From: UBA6927 sp022447855
Lineage (GTDB): Bacteria; Chloroflexota; Dehalococcoidia; Lucifugimonadales; UBA6927
Direction: 5' to 3'
NCBI GenBank assembly: GCA_022447855.1
Contig: JAKUTX010000010.1
Coordinates: 1-53,063, forward strand
Length of the DNA: 53,063 nt
The notes under the pieces are model-generated. The model was not told the DNA's origin, ran no database searches, and saw only the letters and a list, made by a program, of their open reading frames with translations. The position numbers and the translations under genes were made by a program. Below are positions 51,949-53,063 of this stretch, piece by piece; the stretch's first letter is position 1, and every line of letters starts with the position of its first letter.

Positions 51949-53063
51949 TTAATTCATAAATCCTTGTTGCTTCATTACATCTAACATCTTGCGCTTTCCT
52001 CCACCACTTGAGAAAGCTTTAAGTTGTTTTTTCATCTGGCGAAACTGATTCAATAATTGATTCACATCACTAGGTTTTGTTCCGCTACCAAGAGCAATCC
52101 TTCTCCTACGGCTACCATTAATTATACTGGGATCCGCACGTTCATCTAATGTCATAGAATGAATTATGGCTTCTACTCTTACTAAGTTAGAGTCGTCAAG
52201 ATTTGCATTACCCATTTTGCCTTTCATGGAAGAAAATCCTGGGATCATTTCCACGAATTGCGACAATGAACCCATTTTCTTTATCTGTTGCATCTGCTGT
52301 AAAAAATCATTGAGATCAATTTCTCCTTGACGAACTTTTCTTTCCAAATCCTGAGCCTGATCAACGTCTGTAGCGAGTTGAACTTTTTCAGTCAAAGTTT
52401 TTACATCGCCCATTCCCAAAATCCTAGATGCAATACGATCTGGATAAAATAATTCTAATGCATCTATATTTTCCCCAACACCAATAAATTTGATCGGGAT
52501 ACCAGTAACTGAAGCAATTGACAAAGCAGCACCACCTCTAGCATCTCCGTCTAACTTAGTTAAAACCAATCCAGTAATCCCAATACGTTCGTTAAACTCA
52601 ACGGCTGAAGCTACAGCATCTTGTCCAATCATTGAATCAACTACTAAAAGCGTTTCGGTAGGAGCAACTGCGTCACTAATTTGTTCAATTTCTCCCATCA
52701 ACACTTCATCAATCTGAGATCTACCAGCCGTATCAACTATCACCCAAGGATGATTTTGTTTCTGTCCATGTGAAAATCCATCTTTTGCGAGTTTAACGGA
52801 AGATGACTCATTCCGATCTGAATATACTTCTACGTCGGCACGTGAACCCAATAACTCCAGCTGGTCTATCGCGGCTGGTCTAAACAAATCTGCAGCTACT
52901 AAAAGCGAAGATTCTCCACGTCCTTTAAGTAATGAAGCAATTTTAGCCGCAGTTGTAGTTTTACCAGAACCATTCAATCCAACCACCAACATTGAAGAAG
53001 TAGGAGAAGACCCACGAACAACTTTGCCCGCTTCTCCAAGTGTATTGGTCAACTCTTCTGCAG
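51949..53063 (-). CDS. ffh: Signal recognition particle protein Ffh (5' partial)
   Basis: The visible part starts in the N-domain linker (AEELTNTLGEAG). It covers the G domain, with Walker A GLNGSGKTTTAAK, VDTAGRSQIDEVLM, TKLDGDARGGAAL and GVGENIDALELFYPDRIASRILGMGDV (central GVGENIDALE). The Met-rich M domain binds SRP RNA and signal peptides (PGFSSMKGKM, MTLDERADPSIINGSRRRRIALGSG). Only about 80 N-terminal residues are missing, beyond the window end. Ffh delivers ribosomes to FtsY and the membrane. Confidence 0.97.
   Translation of the reverse strand, partial: AEELTNTLGEAGKVVRGSSPTSSMLVVGLNGSGKTTTAAKIASLLKGRGESSLLVAADLFRPAAIDQLELLGSRADVEVYSDRNESSSVKLAKDGFSHGQKQNHPWVIVDTAGRSQIDEVLMGEIEQISDAVAPTETLLVVDSMIGQDAVASAVEFNERIGITGLVLTKLDGDARGGAALSIASVTGIPIKFIGVGENIDALELFYPDRIASRILGMGDVKTLTEKVQLATDVDQAQDLERKVRQGEIDLNDFLQQMQQIKKMGSLSQFVEMIPGFSSMKGKMGNANLDDSNLVRVEAIIHSMTLDERADPSIINGSRRRRIALGSGTKPSDVNQLLNQFRQMKKQLKAFSSGGGKRKMLDVMKQQGFMN

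Noticed and set aside
1..53063. CRISPR array, insertion sequence, prophage, toxin-antitoxin or defence system
   Set aside because: No regular direct repeats with spacers, no transposase or integrase motifs, no phage genes and no paired small toxin-antitoxin genes were seen on either strand.

Overview
This window (AT-rich by eye) looks like chromosome of a free-living heterotrophic bacterium. The gene mix fits an uncultured, probably marine, member of the Chloroflexota (SAR202/Dehalococcoidia-like). The grounds are a T-box-controlled ilv-leu operon, split transketolase, RNase Y, propeller proteins, family III CoA-transferases, a Cys-less thiolase with a DUF35 partner, and dipeptide/oligopeptide-type ABC importers. 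No rRNA, phage, insertion sequence or CRISPR is visible, and the taxonomy is an inference from gene content only.

Layout. 1-9.4 kb is an accessory block: an NHL propeller protein cut by the window edge, an orphan membrane protein, a heparinase II/III-type lyase, an OppD/OppF ATPase pair without permeases, a propeller-repeat lipoprotein and a six-hairpin-glycosidase-like protein. Neither putative carbohydrate enzyme has a signal peptide. At 9.4-11.2 kb are tRNA-Pro(CGG) and an ABC-2 exporter pair. At 11.3-18.8 kb a promoter and a leucine-specific T-box (specifier CUC) lead into ilvB-ilvN-ilvC, a small coiled-coil lipoprotein, leuA, leuC and a DUF971 gene. ilvD, leuB and leuD are not in the window. 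At 18.8-25.6 kb are rimI, a heterodimeric ABC exporter whose two ATP sites look asymmetric, ruvB and an acyl-CoA dehydrogenase. At 25.6-34.6 kb a paralogue of the first orphan membrane protein is followed by a complete peptide-type importer (oppA-[Fe-ADH]-oppB-oppC-oppD-oppF, minus strand), with an alcohol dehydrogenase inserted after the binding protein.

At 34.7-40.6 kb a plus-strand cluster holds two unequal CaiB-type CoA-transferases, a Gfo/Idh/MocA oxidoreductase, a Cys-less thiolase-like protein, a DUF35 protein and a DinB-like protein. It is the best candidate for an undescribed system: probably a CoA-dependent degradation route with retro-aldol or thiolytic chemistry. At 40.6-50.0 kb the minus strand carries a 2-oxoacid dehydrogenase E1alpha/E1beta/E2 set (no E3), aspS, an Lrp/AsnC regulator, a zinc-finger membrane protein, plsY, a PHP phosphoesterase and rny. 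At 50.1-53.1 kb are the two transketolase halves and the 3' part of ffh, cut by the window end.

Several starts were set by Shine-Dalgarno position (rny GTG, E1alpha ATG, DUF35 TTG, among others). The promoters given are -35/-10 matches read by eye. An extended -10 of the same sequence, TGATATAAT, recurs before leuC, ruvB and the transketolase genes.
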